Shown here piece after piece: positions 1-6,412 of a stretch of 12,383 nt of DNA. Made by a program: the position numbers and the translations under genes. Within the stretch, counting starts at the first letter, position 1. Every line of letters begins with the position of its first letter. The notes below the pieces were generated by a model, which worked only from the letters and a program-made list of their open reading frames with translations, was not told the origin of the DNA and searched no databases. The stretch is from Mageeibacillus sp. UBA1046 (GTDB taxonomy: Bacteria > Bacillota > Clostridia > Saccharofermentanales > DTU023), in assembly GCA_002316595.1 (NCBI GenBank), contig DCDV01000010.1, positions 19,823 to 32,205 of the forward strand, read 5' to 3'.

Positions 1-62
1 GGTGAAATAGCCCAGTCAAAAGCCGGGAAAAAAACCAATCCGAGTTTGTTCTTAGCCCGCAT
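1..62 (-). CDS. 5' end of a gene cut by the window edge, possibly a histone-deacetylase-like protein
   Basis: On the minus strand an ATG at 62-60 follows directly after the TAA (65-63) of the hydantoinase-family gene. It has a good Shine-Dalgarno (AAAGGTGG, 75-68) inside the end of that gene. Twenty codons plus two bases are visible; the protein begins MRAKNKLGLVFFPAFDWAIS, and the partial next codon (CC-) must be proline. The start, ribosome site and abutting stop make this a real, translationally coupled partner gene. From memory, clostridial proteins beginning with a similar LGLVFFPAFDWAISP segment belong to the histone deacetylase/acetoin-utilisation superfamily and sit next to hydantoinase-like genes. 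The diagnostic HPE motif and the catalytic residues would lie outside the window, so the family is a low-confidence suggestion. Confidence 0.6.
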   Translation of the reverse strand, partial: MRAKNKLGLVFFPAFDWAIS

Positions 63-1733
63 TTATTCCACCTTTCCTTCCGGCAATAAGCCGGGCTTGA
101 TTTGAGCCTTGACCCTGATGTTCTTGTCTGCTCCGAAATATCCTTGCACCATATTGAAACTTTCGGCCTCAACAATTTCCGCTTCGCTCTGTTCAACATC
201 CAGTCCCAGAGCTTGACCGGCCAGGCTTGTCTTCTCCAAAGCTATCCTTTTTGCTTCAGTTAAGTCGAAGTTTTTGTTGATCTTCTCATAGATTTCTAAT
301 TCGGGTATGCTCATGATTCCCCGCTCTGTATCTGCGAACAAGTTTATTTCAATGGTGGGCTTTGCCAAAGCAGCGCCGATGGCATTTGCCACAGCATAGT
401 TTTCCGGGCAAGCAACAGGGATATTAAGGCTGTCTTCAAGATAAGGCGCCAAGGCCTGAGCAGGACCTCCGATTACCCCAATGGACTTTGGTTTTACTGT
501 TCTGTCCCGGAGCAATTCCTTGACTGTGTAGACCGGGCTGGCATTTATCTTTTGCAAAGTGACATCGATACGACCCTTGATTATGCCGCACATCTTCTCA
601 ACAATTGCGAGAGCCAGCTGCCTGGAATCCATATCTGCCTGACCGGCAGCCATTTCTATGGCCAGGCGGCTTTCGTTTGGATACCGGCCTTCTATAGCGT
701 TCAGATAAACTAAAGCATCTGTGGGCGTCAGCTCTTCACCGCCAAAGGCTATGGCATTGCCAGCACGCTTGGGACCTATCAGCAGTTCACCATCCTCAAA
801 GCGTACGAAGCTGTCGCCGCCCAAGCCTATCGAGGTGCTGAAAATCGCCCGCACCAAAGTTTTGCGTCCGTCAATCTCAATTCCCAGTGGCTCAAAGACA
901 GGAACTCCGTTAACTAAGAAAAAGATATCGGTAGTTGTACCGCCAATATCCAAAAGGCAGAAATCTGCATCTTCCACAGCCAGTAACGCTCTCATACCCA
1001 TACAGCTGGCAGCTGGCCCGGAGAGGATTGTCTCTACAGGTTTGGCGGTTGCGCCGGTAAGATCAATTGTCCCCCCGTCAGCCTTAAGAATATATACGGG
1101 AGCTGTTATCTGTTCCTTAGCGAGAGCTTCGCGCATATAGGCGGCAAAGTTGTGAAATGACTTGCCGGTGGCAGCGTTAAGATAAGCGGTTTGCACTCGT
1201 CTGGGAAAATTCAGCTTGCCGGACAGACTGTGACCCAGCGTGATATGTTCATAGACATCCCTGAAACTATCTTTTATCTGTTCTTCGATCACCGGATTTC
1301 TGGGTGAGAATTTGTTAACTATTGCTAAGGCCTCGATCGGGCTGGCTGAAAACTCCTGCTTGATTTGCTCCAATTCTTTAAGGTCAACATCTCTTACAAG
1401 CTTACCGCGATGATCTACGCTGCCGGAAACATATCTAAGATAGCCGCCCATACGATCGAATTGCCACTGCAAGCCAGGTCCTGGCTGCAATATCATACCT
1501 ACCTGGGATACTTTGTCTTCCACGATAGCATTAGTGCAGACAGTTGTACTCAAGTTGATCCTGTCTATTTCTGTTTTGTCCACATCCTGAAGCAAATCAT
1601 TGAGACAGGCCAGGATACTTTGAAGAACATGATTATGGTCAACCTGGAGTTTGACTGATTTTTGCAATGAGCCGTTACGGATTATTACTCCGTCTATGTT
1701 AGTGCCGCCCATGTCAATTCCAATGATTAGCAA
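63..1733 (-). CDS. Hydantoinase/oxoprolinase-family protein (HyuA-like ATPase)
   Basis: A 556-residue protein of the hydantoinase A/5-oxoprolinase superfamily, whose characterised members use ATP to open cyclic amides such as 5-oxoproline or hydantoins. The N-terminal ATPase-like domain starts with IGIDMGGTNIDG (residues about 4-15). The second domain carries SGPAAS (about 237-242) and the hallmark DIGGTTTDI (about 261-269). A late GVIGGPAQALAPY segment (about 415) completes the actin/Hsp70-like nucleotide fold. I place the start at TTG 1733: it follows AAAGGAGA (1746-1739) at normal spacing and gives an N-terminus beginning right at the first strand. An in-frame ATG at 1760 would add nine residues but lies upstream of that site. 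The protein is shorter than two-subunit HyuA or full 5-oxoprolinase, no hyuB lies beside it in the window, and the substrate cannot be read from the sequence. It is probably co-transcribed with the partial gene at 62-1. Confidence 0.85.
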   Translation of the reverse strand: MLIIGIDMGGTNIDGVIIRNGSLQKSVKLQVDHNHVLQSILACLNDLLQDVDKTEIDRINLSTTVCTNAIVEDKVSQVGMILQPGPGLQWQFDRMGGYLRYVSGSVDHRGKLVRDVDLKELEQIKQEFSASPIEALAIVNKFSPRNPVIEEQIKDSFRDVYEHITLGHSLSGKLNFPRRVQTAYLNAATGKSFHNFAAYMREALAKEQITAPVYILKADGGTIDLTGATAKPVETILSGPAASCMGMRALLAVEDADFCLLDIGGTTTDIFFLVNGVPVFEPLGIEIDGRKTLVRAIFSTSIGLGGDSFVRFEDGELLIGPKRAGNAIAFGGEELTPTDALVYLNAIEGRYPNESRLAIEMAAGQADMDSRQLALAIVEKMCGIIKGRIDVTLQKINASPVYTVKELLRDRTVKPKSIGVIGGPAQALAPYLEDSLNIPVACPENYAVANAIGAALAKPTIEINLFADTERGIMSIPELEIYEKINKNFDLTEAKRIALEKTSLAGQALGLDVEQSEAEIVEAESFNMVQGYFGADKNIRVKAQIKPGLLPEGKVE

Positions 1734-1800
1734 AAATATCTCCTTTGACTTACAAAACAAACCGGTTTTGAATACGTATCTATTGCAACCAAATAGTACC

Positions 1801-1814
1801 CACGATATATCATG
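1801..1814. promoter_or_regulatory. Near-perfect 14-bp palindrome, candidate operator
   Basis: CACGATATATCATG is a dyad with six of seven base pairs matching (only the C1803/A1812 pair fails). It lies just downstream of the candidate hydantoinase -10 box, where a repressor could block transcription. No regulator is assigned; the divergently encoded helix-turn-helix protein is an obvious candidate by position only. Confidence 0.25.
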
Positions 1815-1822
1815 ATGCTTAC

Positions 1823-1851
1823 ATATTCTATCATCTTTGAAACATTGGCAA
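1823..1851 (-). promoter_or_regulatory. Possible promoter of the hydantoinase-family gene
   Basis: On the minus strand TTGCCA (1851-1846) is followed after 17 bp by GAATAT (1828-1823), or after 15 bp by TAGAAT (1830-1825). Either could serve as a sigma-A -10 box. This would leave a leader of roughly 80 nt before the TTG start. The match is moderate, so the assignment is tentative. Confidence 0.3.
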
Positions 1852-1917
1852 ATCTGCTTGCCGTATTTTTTTAAAGACTAATAACAAAACATTTTACACA
1901 GTTTCTGATATTCAAAT

Positions 1918-1959
1918 ATTAATCACTATTAATTTATATAATGGAAATTATGCTATAAT
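1918..1959 (+). promoter_or_regulatory. Promoter region of the helix-turn-helix gene
   Basis: An extended -10 box, TGC-TATAAT, lies at 1951-1959, about 50 bp before the GTG start. A second TATAAT occurs at 1937-1942. No good -35 is present for the extended -10, which such promoters tolerate. The ATTAAT-CACT-ATTAAT repeat at 1918-1933, itself a dyad, covers the -35 zone and could be an autoregulatory site. The whole 1860-1975 stretch is strongly AT-rich. Confidence 0.45.
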
Positions 1960-2011
1960 TATCGTAAATTATCCTGCTTCGGTAATTGGTTACAAAGGAG
2001 GGCTCCGGATA

Positions 2012-3382
2012 GTGAAAACTGGCATACTGCTCAAGTCGCTGCTCGATGTTGCTGATATGACGCAAAAAGACTTTGCTGAAAGCGTTTTTACCTCACCCAG
2101 CACAATAAGTAAAATTATTACTAATAAACACTTAATCAGCCCCAGTGATGAAAAGAGCTTCAGTGTAAAGTCGTCCAGAATCCTGGCCAATAGTATTTAT
2201 GAAAGCAACTGCTACTTTAAATTCAAAGATATTTTCCCGGTAGTATACGACTTCAGCTCCAAGCACGATCTGGAGCAATTCCTTCTCAAAGCATTTCTTT
2301 ATGCCATTGAGCTCGACAGAGAAAACAGCGAAGCTTATATAAGCAAAAACAATGCCAGCAAGCATTATGTCGGCAAAGAGCACATAATGCAGATGTTCTG
2401 CATTATTGCGTCTGATTATTTGCGCTCAGACAGACATGAGCTGCTTGAGTTTTACTCAGCTTTGCCTCTGGCAATAGGCTATTCGCAGATTGGTTTGGAC
2501 GAAATCAAAATTGTGCCTCCTGAGCTGCAGCGGGAAATCGTGTTCCACCAGCTTTTTGATCCGACCCAATGTCAAAAGGGTGCAGATGACTGCGCTGTTG
2601 ATGATATTTATACTACCTTCAAGACAGAGATGTATACGGACCTCTATCGCTGGCAGGCAGAACTGGATCCGACCAAACCTTTTTTGCTGCTTAAGGATAA
2701 ATACATTATTCTTTTCGACCGGCAGATTGATGGAACTCCTCACATGACTTTTATCACGAATAAGCAAGAACTGGAAAATATTTTTGATCATATAGCCCGC
2801 ATTATGAGCAAAGCCGAACGTTTAACCTTTACTCAGGACGATATTGAGGAGTTTCTAAGCGAAGAGCCAATGTCCGGCGGACGTATTATTGACGGCATTA
2901 TCAACGCAATTTCCGGGCTGTCCGGTGACGAGCCATCTTCTGATCAAATTACTGAAGGACTCAGGCATCTTCTGCATGAGCTGGTTCAGCATGAAACGGA
3001 AATTTTCTTTTCCGCTGATGTGCTTAAATCTTTCATCTTTAACAGCAAGATATTCTCATCCTTAATGCCGGTATCTGATATTCCTCCGCAGGAACAAATC
3101 AACTTTCTCAATATCATCAGAGATTACATGAGAATATACAAGAATGCCCCTGTCCGTATCATGAATATATCACTGCACAGCATAATAGCTATCTGTAAGG
3201 ACGAGCTTAGTCTTATATGCATAATCAATCCCTTTAGTATGAAAGTGAAGTATCATCTGATCGACAGCATGTCTCTGAAAGAACAAATGGATAAAAGCAA
3301 CACCAGATCATACATCAATATACCTGACTTCATCGGCAATCTGATTGATCAGGCCAATGATGCTTATCCAAATAAGCGGTAA
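2012..3382 (+). CDS. Helix-turn-helix protein of unknown function
   Basis: I do not recognise this 456-residue protein beyond its N-terminus. Residues about 5-40 read as a lambda-repressor/Xre-type helix-turn-helix, with MTQKDFAESVF as helices 1-2 and SPSTISKIITNK as turn plus recognition helix. This predicts DNA binding. The remaining roughly 400 residues look soluble, with no signal peptide or membrane segment. They alternate helical, acidic stretches with a C-terminal region (about 380-430) of beta-like hydrophobic strands, which suggests a large ligand-sensing or protein-interaction domain. The start is GTG 2012, fixed by AAAGGAGGG at 1994-2002 (nine-base spacer). The gene is transcribed away from the hydantoinase-family gene and runs into the ATP-grasp gene, overlapping it tail to tail. 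Divergent placement makes control of the neighbouring gene, or of itself, a reasonable guess. A role as a solitary regulator or as part of an accessory module is equally open. Confidence 0.75.
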   Translation: MKTGILLKSLLDVADMTQKDFAESVFTSPSTISKIITNKHLISPSDEKSFSVKSSRILANSIYESNCYFKFKDIFPVVYDFSSKHDLEQFLLKAFLYAIELDRENSEAYISKNNASKHYVGKEHIMQMFCIIASDYLRSDRHELLEFYSALPLAIGYSQIGLDEIKIVPPELQREIVFHQLFDPTQCQKGADDCAVDDIYTTFKTEMYTDLYRWQAELDPTKPFLLLKDKYIILFDRQIDGTPHMTFITNKQELENIFDHIARIMSKAERLTFTQDDIEEFLSEEPMSGGRIIDGIINAISGLSGDEPSSDQITEGLRHLLHELVQHETEIFFSADVLKSFIFNSKIFSSLMPVSDIPPQEQINFLNIIRDYMRIYKNAPVRIMNISLHSIIAICKDELSLICIINPFSMKVKYHLIDSMSLKEQMDKSNTRSYINIPDFIGNLIDQANDAYPNKR

Positions 3383-4608
3383 TATTTTGTCGTAGAAAGC
3401 TTGCGCCGCAGTGCGACCCAAAAGCGGTATATATTAGAGTATGCCCCATAAGATAAACCATAGCTTGCCTTCCCTTCCCTGAGAAGGCTGCGAATTTTTG
3501 CTTTGTCTTTCTCACAGCTGAAATTTTTGAGAACATATTTTGAAGTGATGTACCAGAGATGTTCGTCAGTAAAATCAGAGTAACCCAAACTCTCACCATC
3601 AATCATGTCTGCTACTAAATAGCTGACAAAATTGTTGCCTGCGGCAGTCATGTAATATGAGGAACGTCCCTGACGGATGTTAATCTCAAAAACCTTGTAA
3701 GAACTATCTCTGGCATCGAATCTGAAATCCATGTTGGCAAAGCCGCGATATTCAATTGCTTCCAGAAAAGACTTGACCATCTGAGTTAGTTCCGGATAAT
3801 GCCCGGTCAAAAGGGCATTATAGTTTCCGATATCTGCAGGAAGACACTCCTCCAAAAGAACTCTCGCCGCAGAGGTCATAATAACTTTGCCGTGACTGTC
3901 AGAATAGCTGTTAACCACAAAGCCCGGTCCGTCATCAGGTATATAGTCTTGAATGATGAAATCATCATCATAGCCATGGCTGTAAGCCTGTTTTAAGATC
4001 TCTGACAGCTGTCCTGCATCTTCAACCTTATATGCTTTCTTATAGCCTTCATAATGCGGGATGTTAAACCATTTGATACTGTCGTTTGGTTTAGCCATCA
4101 GGGGAAAAGCAAAAGGAGCTTCAAACTCAGAGTAATTCTCAGATGTTACAATAGCGGTATCCGGATAATTCAGACCATAGTCTTCACAAATAGCATAGAA
4201 ATCCTTCTTGTTCTCCAGCTTTTTCCTTAAATCATCATCAATGCAATTGATGACATATTTTTCTTGCAGTTTATCTTTATTCTGCGTAATCAACTTGGTG
4301 TAATAATCACTGCAGGATACCAGCAGTAAAGTCAGGCTTATGTTTTTTGCGGCAGCATTTGCTTGTGCAGATCTCGCAAAGTCAAGCAATTCCTCGACAA
4401 ATACGTGCGACTTATCAAAATCCTCATGGCAGTAGACATCCAGAAATGGTAATTTCGTTGTGTACATCTGAGGACGCATACCAATTGCTGCACTGCGAAT
4501 ACCAAAAGCTTCATGAAAAGATGAGGCTACGCCGTATACATTCCAGTCAGTTCCCAGGATAACCGGTAAAAAATTACTTATCTTCACTGTAATTGTTTTC
4601 TCCATCAT
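3364..4608 (-). CDS. ATP-grasp carboxylate-amine ligase, D-aspartate ligase-like
   Basis: The 414-residue protein resembles enterococcal D-aspartate ligase (Aslfm), which links the beta-carboxylate of D-Asp to the lysine side chain of peptidoglycan precursors using ATP. Shared landmarks, from memory, are the opening FLPVILGTDWNVYG (residues 13-26), LENKKDFYAICEDYGLNYP (131-149), FAFPLMAKP with the ATP-binding lysine 173, the IIQDYIPDD segment (218-226), GNYNALL (261-267), and FEINIRQGRSSYY (307-319) with likely metal ligands E308 and N310. It probably acts in the cytoplasm on cell-wall precursors, but the acceptor and amino acid are inferred, and another ATP-grasp ligation is possible. The start is uncertain. 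ATG 4608 or 4605 lacks a good ribosome site; GTG 4587 follows GGAG (4603-4600) at a slightly long spacing and would also leave the domain intact. No aspartate racemase gene is in the window. Confidence 0.7.
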   Translation of the reverse strand: MMEKTITVKISNFLPVILGTDWNVYGVASSFHEAFGIRSAAIGMRPQMYTTKLPFLDVYCHEDFDKSHVFVEELLDFARSAQANAAAKNISLTLLLVSCSDYYTKLITQNKDKLQEKYVINCIDDDLRKKLENKKDFYAICEDYGLNYPDTAIVTSENYSEFEAPFAFPLMAKPNDSIKWFNIPHYEGYKKAYKVEDAGQLSEILKQAYSHGYDDDFIIQDYIPDDGPGFVVNSYSDSHGKVIMTSAARVLLEECLPADIGNYNALLTGHYPELTQMVKSFLEAIEYRGFANMDFRFDARDSSYKVFEINIRQGRSSYYMTAAGNNFVSYLVADMIDGESLGYSDFTDEHLWYITSKYVLKNFSCEKDKAKIRSLLREGKASYGLSYGAYSNIYRFWVALRRKLSTTKYYRLFG

Positions 4609-4708
4609 TCATCAGTATCAAAATTAATTCTTCTTTGCTGAGAATATTATCACACAAAATAGATAAAAACCTGTCTATTGCGTCGAGATTTTTCAGGTAT
4701 TTGCCGGA
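4609..4708. other. Divergent intergenic region, left half
   Basis: This AT-rich stretch separates the ATP-grasp gene from the his operon promoter. On the minus strand TGTGATAAT (hexamer 4651-4646) is a weak extended -10 candidate about 40 bp before ATG 4608, without a convincing -35. I see no gene, terminator hairpin or RNA element. Confidence 0.35.
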
Positions 4709-4744
4709 TTGACTTAAATAATTTAGTAAGTTATCATGCTAAAG
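4709..4744 (+). promoter_or_regulatory. his operon promoter with overlapping inverted repeats (candidate HisR operator)
   Basis: TTGACT (4709-4714), a 17-bp spacer and TATCAT (4732-4737) form a good sigma-A promoter, the best in the window. Transcription would start near 4744, giving a leader of about 90 nt. TTTAGTA (4722-4728) and TGCTAAA (4737-4743) form an inverted repeat (six of seven pairs) around the -10 box, and TAAAT-A-ATTTA (4715-4725) fills the spacer. A dyad straddling the -10 box is the expected position for a repressor site, and the first gene of the operon encodes a TrpR-like repressor. The operator role is an inference. Confidence 0.6.
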
Positions 4745-4813
4745 TATTAAAGCAGAACGAAATGTTTCAAAAGCATAAAATCCGGAAAACAGCGTCAATA
4801 CTAATCCGCGTCG

Positions 4814-4825
4814 CTTACCGGTAAG
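4814..4825. promoter_or_regulatory. Perfect 12-bp palindrome overlapping the hisR ribosome site
   Basis: CTTACCGGTAAG is a perfect dyad whose right arm runs into the Shine-Dalgarno AAGGAGGA (4823-4830). It has no loop, so a simple intramolecular hairpin would be weak. A DNA-binding site or an RNA contact affecting hisR translation is conceivable. Confidence 0.25.
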
Positions 4826-4835
4826 GAGGAAGATT

Positions 4836-5162
4836 ATGTCATTACCAAAATCACCTGAGACGGACATGCTTTTTCAGGCTGTCTTGAGCTTAAAGGATGA
4901 AAAGGAATGTTATGCCTTCTTTGAGGATATCTGCACTATGAAGGAGATCAGAGACTTGTCACAAAGACTGCAGGTCGCTCTCCTGTTATCTAAAGGAATA
5001 ATCTTTACTGAGATTTCAGCTAAGACCGGGGCCAGCTCAGCCACTATCAGCAGGGTTAATCGCAGTCTTAATTACGGTCCGGGCGGTTACGATATTGTCA
5101 TCAAGAGACTGCTTGATAATTCCGGAGATATTGTTGATATAAGCGGTGACAATCCCGGCTAA
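4836..5162 (+). CDS. hisR: TrpR-like YerC/YecD-family regulator, probable histidine repressor
   Basis: The 108-residue protein belongs to the YerC/YecD branch of TrpR-like repressors. The conserved core is visible: FFEDICTMKEIRDLSQRLQVALLL (about 28-51), then the helix-turn-helix FTEISAKTGASSATISRVNRSLNYG (about 57-81). TrpR uses this fold to bind operators as a dimer when a corepressor amino acid is present. YerC/HisR proteins heading his operons in Gram-positive bacteria have been proposed as histidine-responsive repressors; that role is inferred here from position. The start at ATG 4836 is supported by AAGGAGGA (4823-4830). The gene is the first of the operon and is followed by a 116-bp gap before hisZ, unusually long for this cluster. 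The last 15 or so residues, after the usual end of the fold, form a polar acidic tail. The likely target is the inverted repeat at 4722-4743, which would make the operon self-controlled. Confidence 0.88.
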   Translation: MSLPKSPETDMLFQAVLSLKDEKECYAFFEDICTMKEIRDLSQRLQVALLLSKGIIFTEISAKTGASSATISRVNRSLNYGPGGYDIVIKRLLDNSGDIVDISGDNPG

Positions 5163-5278
5163 ACTGTGGAAATGTCCGGCGCTGCTGCCAGGCAGGCCGC
5201 CGACATTATCGGATCAGGATGCCCCCGTATCCTGCCTGTGAAGACTGACTTAATTGCCGATGAAAGGGACAATCCAGA
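5163..5278 (+). other. hisR-hisZ spacer with alternative stem-loops and a small in-frame ORF
   Basis: CAGGCAGG (5189-5196) pairs perfectly with CCTGCCTG (5231-5238). The competing hairpin CAGGATGC-CCCC-GTATCCTG (5215-5234, one G-T wobble) uses part of the same right arm, so both cannot form fully. No T-run follows, so this is not a standard terminator. An ATG at 5172 opens a 36-codon ORF in the same frame as hisR. Its TGA (5280-5282) overlaps the hisZ ATG as ATGA. Its ribosome site is poor. The hisZ ribosome site AAAGG is at 5264-5268. Confidence 0.4.
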
Positions 5279-6412
5279 ATGATTAATACGAAGCTCTTGA
5301 GCAGTGAAGAAAAGATAATATATCGCCTGCGCTCATTGTTTGAAGAATTTGGCTATGCACCCTATCGGATGAGCAAATTCGAAGAATATGATTTCTACGT
5401 CCGCAACAAGGATTTCCTCCTGAGTGAGGACATCATTACTTTCACGGATACAAATGGCAAGCTTTTGGCTCTAAAGCCTGATGTCACTTTATCAATTGCC
5501 CGCAACTCTGATGAGAATCAGAGAGCATGTCAAAAAGTCTATTATGATGAAAACGTTTATCGTGTCTCTCCCCGTGCGAACGGCTTTAAAGAAATGCTGC
5601 AGACAGGCGTTGAGTGCATCGGCTCGATTGGCAATTATGAAATCTTTGAGATGATCTGTCTGGCGGCAAGAAGCCTTAACTTGCTCAATCCGCAATACAT
5701 ATTGGATATATCCCATTTGGGTGTCATTTCTGCATTATTAGGAGAGATGCAAGTCTCGGCCGATCAAGAAAAGAAATTGTTGGGCTGTCTGGCTAGCAAA
5801 AATTCTGACGGTATCAGAAAGCTTTGTACCGAGTGGGTCATCGACAGCTCCTTAGTCAATAGTCTAATTCAAGTGATTTCGATCTATGGTTCGATAATAA
5901 CGTCTGTTATGAAGCTGAAGAGTCTTTGTGTCAACGAAAAAATGGCTGACGCTGTAAGTGAACTGGAGGAAATAGCTGCAAACCTGGAGGCAATTGGCGG
6001 ATATGACGATATAAATCTCGACTTCTCTCTCATAAGTGATATGAATTATTACAGCGGCATAGTTTTTCAAGGTTTTCTGCCTGCTATTCCTGAGGCAGTG
6101 CTGTCGGGCGGACGCTATGATCTCCTCATGAAGAGAATGGGAAACGATTTAGGAGCTATTGGCTTCGCAGTTTATATAGACAATCTGGAAAGGCTGGAGG
6201 ATGAGACACCAAGCGGTGCAACTGACGCAGCTCTTCTCTATTCAGAAGAATCAATAACCGACATTGCCCGGGCAGCACGTTCACTCCGGGACAGGGGATT
6301 AAGAGTCAGAGTTCTCCGTGAAAAAGACTGTTCGAATAATACAAAGGATCTGCAGGCTAAGAATATTTATCTGCTTAAAGACGGGGAGGTCAATTTATAT
6401 GAAGATGATTAA
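5279..6412 (+). CDS. hisZ: ATP phosphoribosyltransferase regulatory subunit HisZ
   Basis: HisZ is a catalytically dead paralogue of histidyl-tRNA synthetase that combines with short HisG to form the active, histidine-inhibited first enzyme of the pathway. The 377-residue protein shows the class II synthetase-like core: LALKPDVTLSIAR (63-75), the motif-2-like KVYYDENVYR (86-95), QTGVECIGS (108-116), and SGGRYDLLMKRMG near residue 276 followed by GAIGFAVYID. It lacks the C-terminal anticodon-binding domain of a true HisRS, matching the usual HisZ size. The start at ATG 5279 follows AAAGG (5264-5268). Its 3' end contains the ribosome site and start of hisG, with a 14-nt overlap, so the two subunits are probably made in a coupled manner. 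Confidence 0.92.
   Translation: MINTKLLSSEEKIIYRLRSLFEEFGYAPYRMSKFEEYDFYVRNKDFLLSEDIITFTDTNGKLLALKPDVTLSIARNSDENQRACQKVYYDENVYRVSPRANGFKEMLQTGVECIGSIGNYEIFEMICLAARSLNLLNPQYILDISHLGVISALLGEMQVSADQEKKLLGCLASKNSDGIRKLCTEWVIDSSLVNSLIQVISIYGSIITSVMKLKSLCVNEKMADAVSELEEIAANLEAIGGYDDINLDFSLISDMNYYSGIVFQGFLPAIPEAVLSGGRYDLLMKRMGNDLGAIGFAVYIDNLERLEDETPSGATDAALLYSEESITDIARAARSLRDRGLRVRVLREKDCSNNTKDLQAKNIYLLKDGEVNLYEDD

Noticed and set aside
1734..1760. ATG start at 1760 for the hydantoinase-family gene
   Set aside because: It lies upstream of the only good ribosome site, which points to TTG 1733; the extra nine residues precede the first conserved strand.
4744..4835. A histidine T-box riboswitch in the his leader
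   Set aside because: The leader is only about 90 nt, and I find neither the conserved T-box sequence nor a terminator hairpin with a T-run.
5215..5238. Intrinsic terminator after hisR
   Set aside because: The hairpin is GC-rich enough, but no run of T follows it and hisZ continues on the same strand.
6318..6398. Longer hisG start inside hisZ
   Set aside because: It would overlap hisZ by about 95 bp and add residues absent from the family; ATG 6399 has a strong ribosome site.
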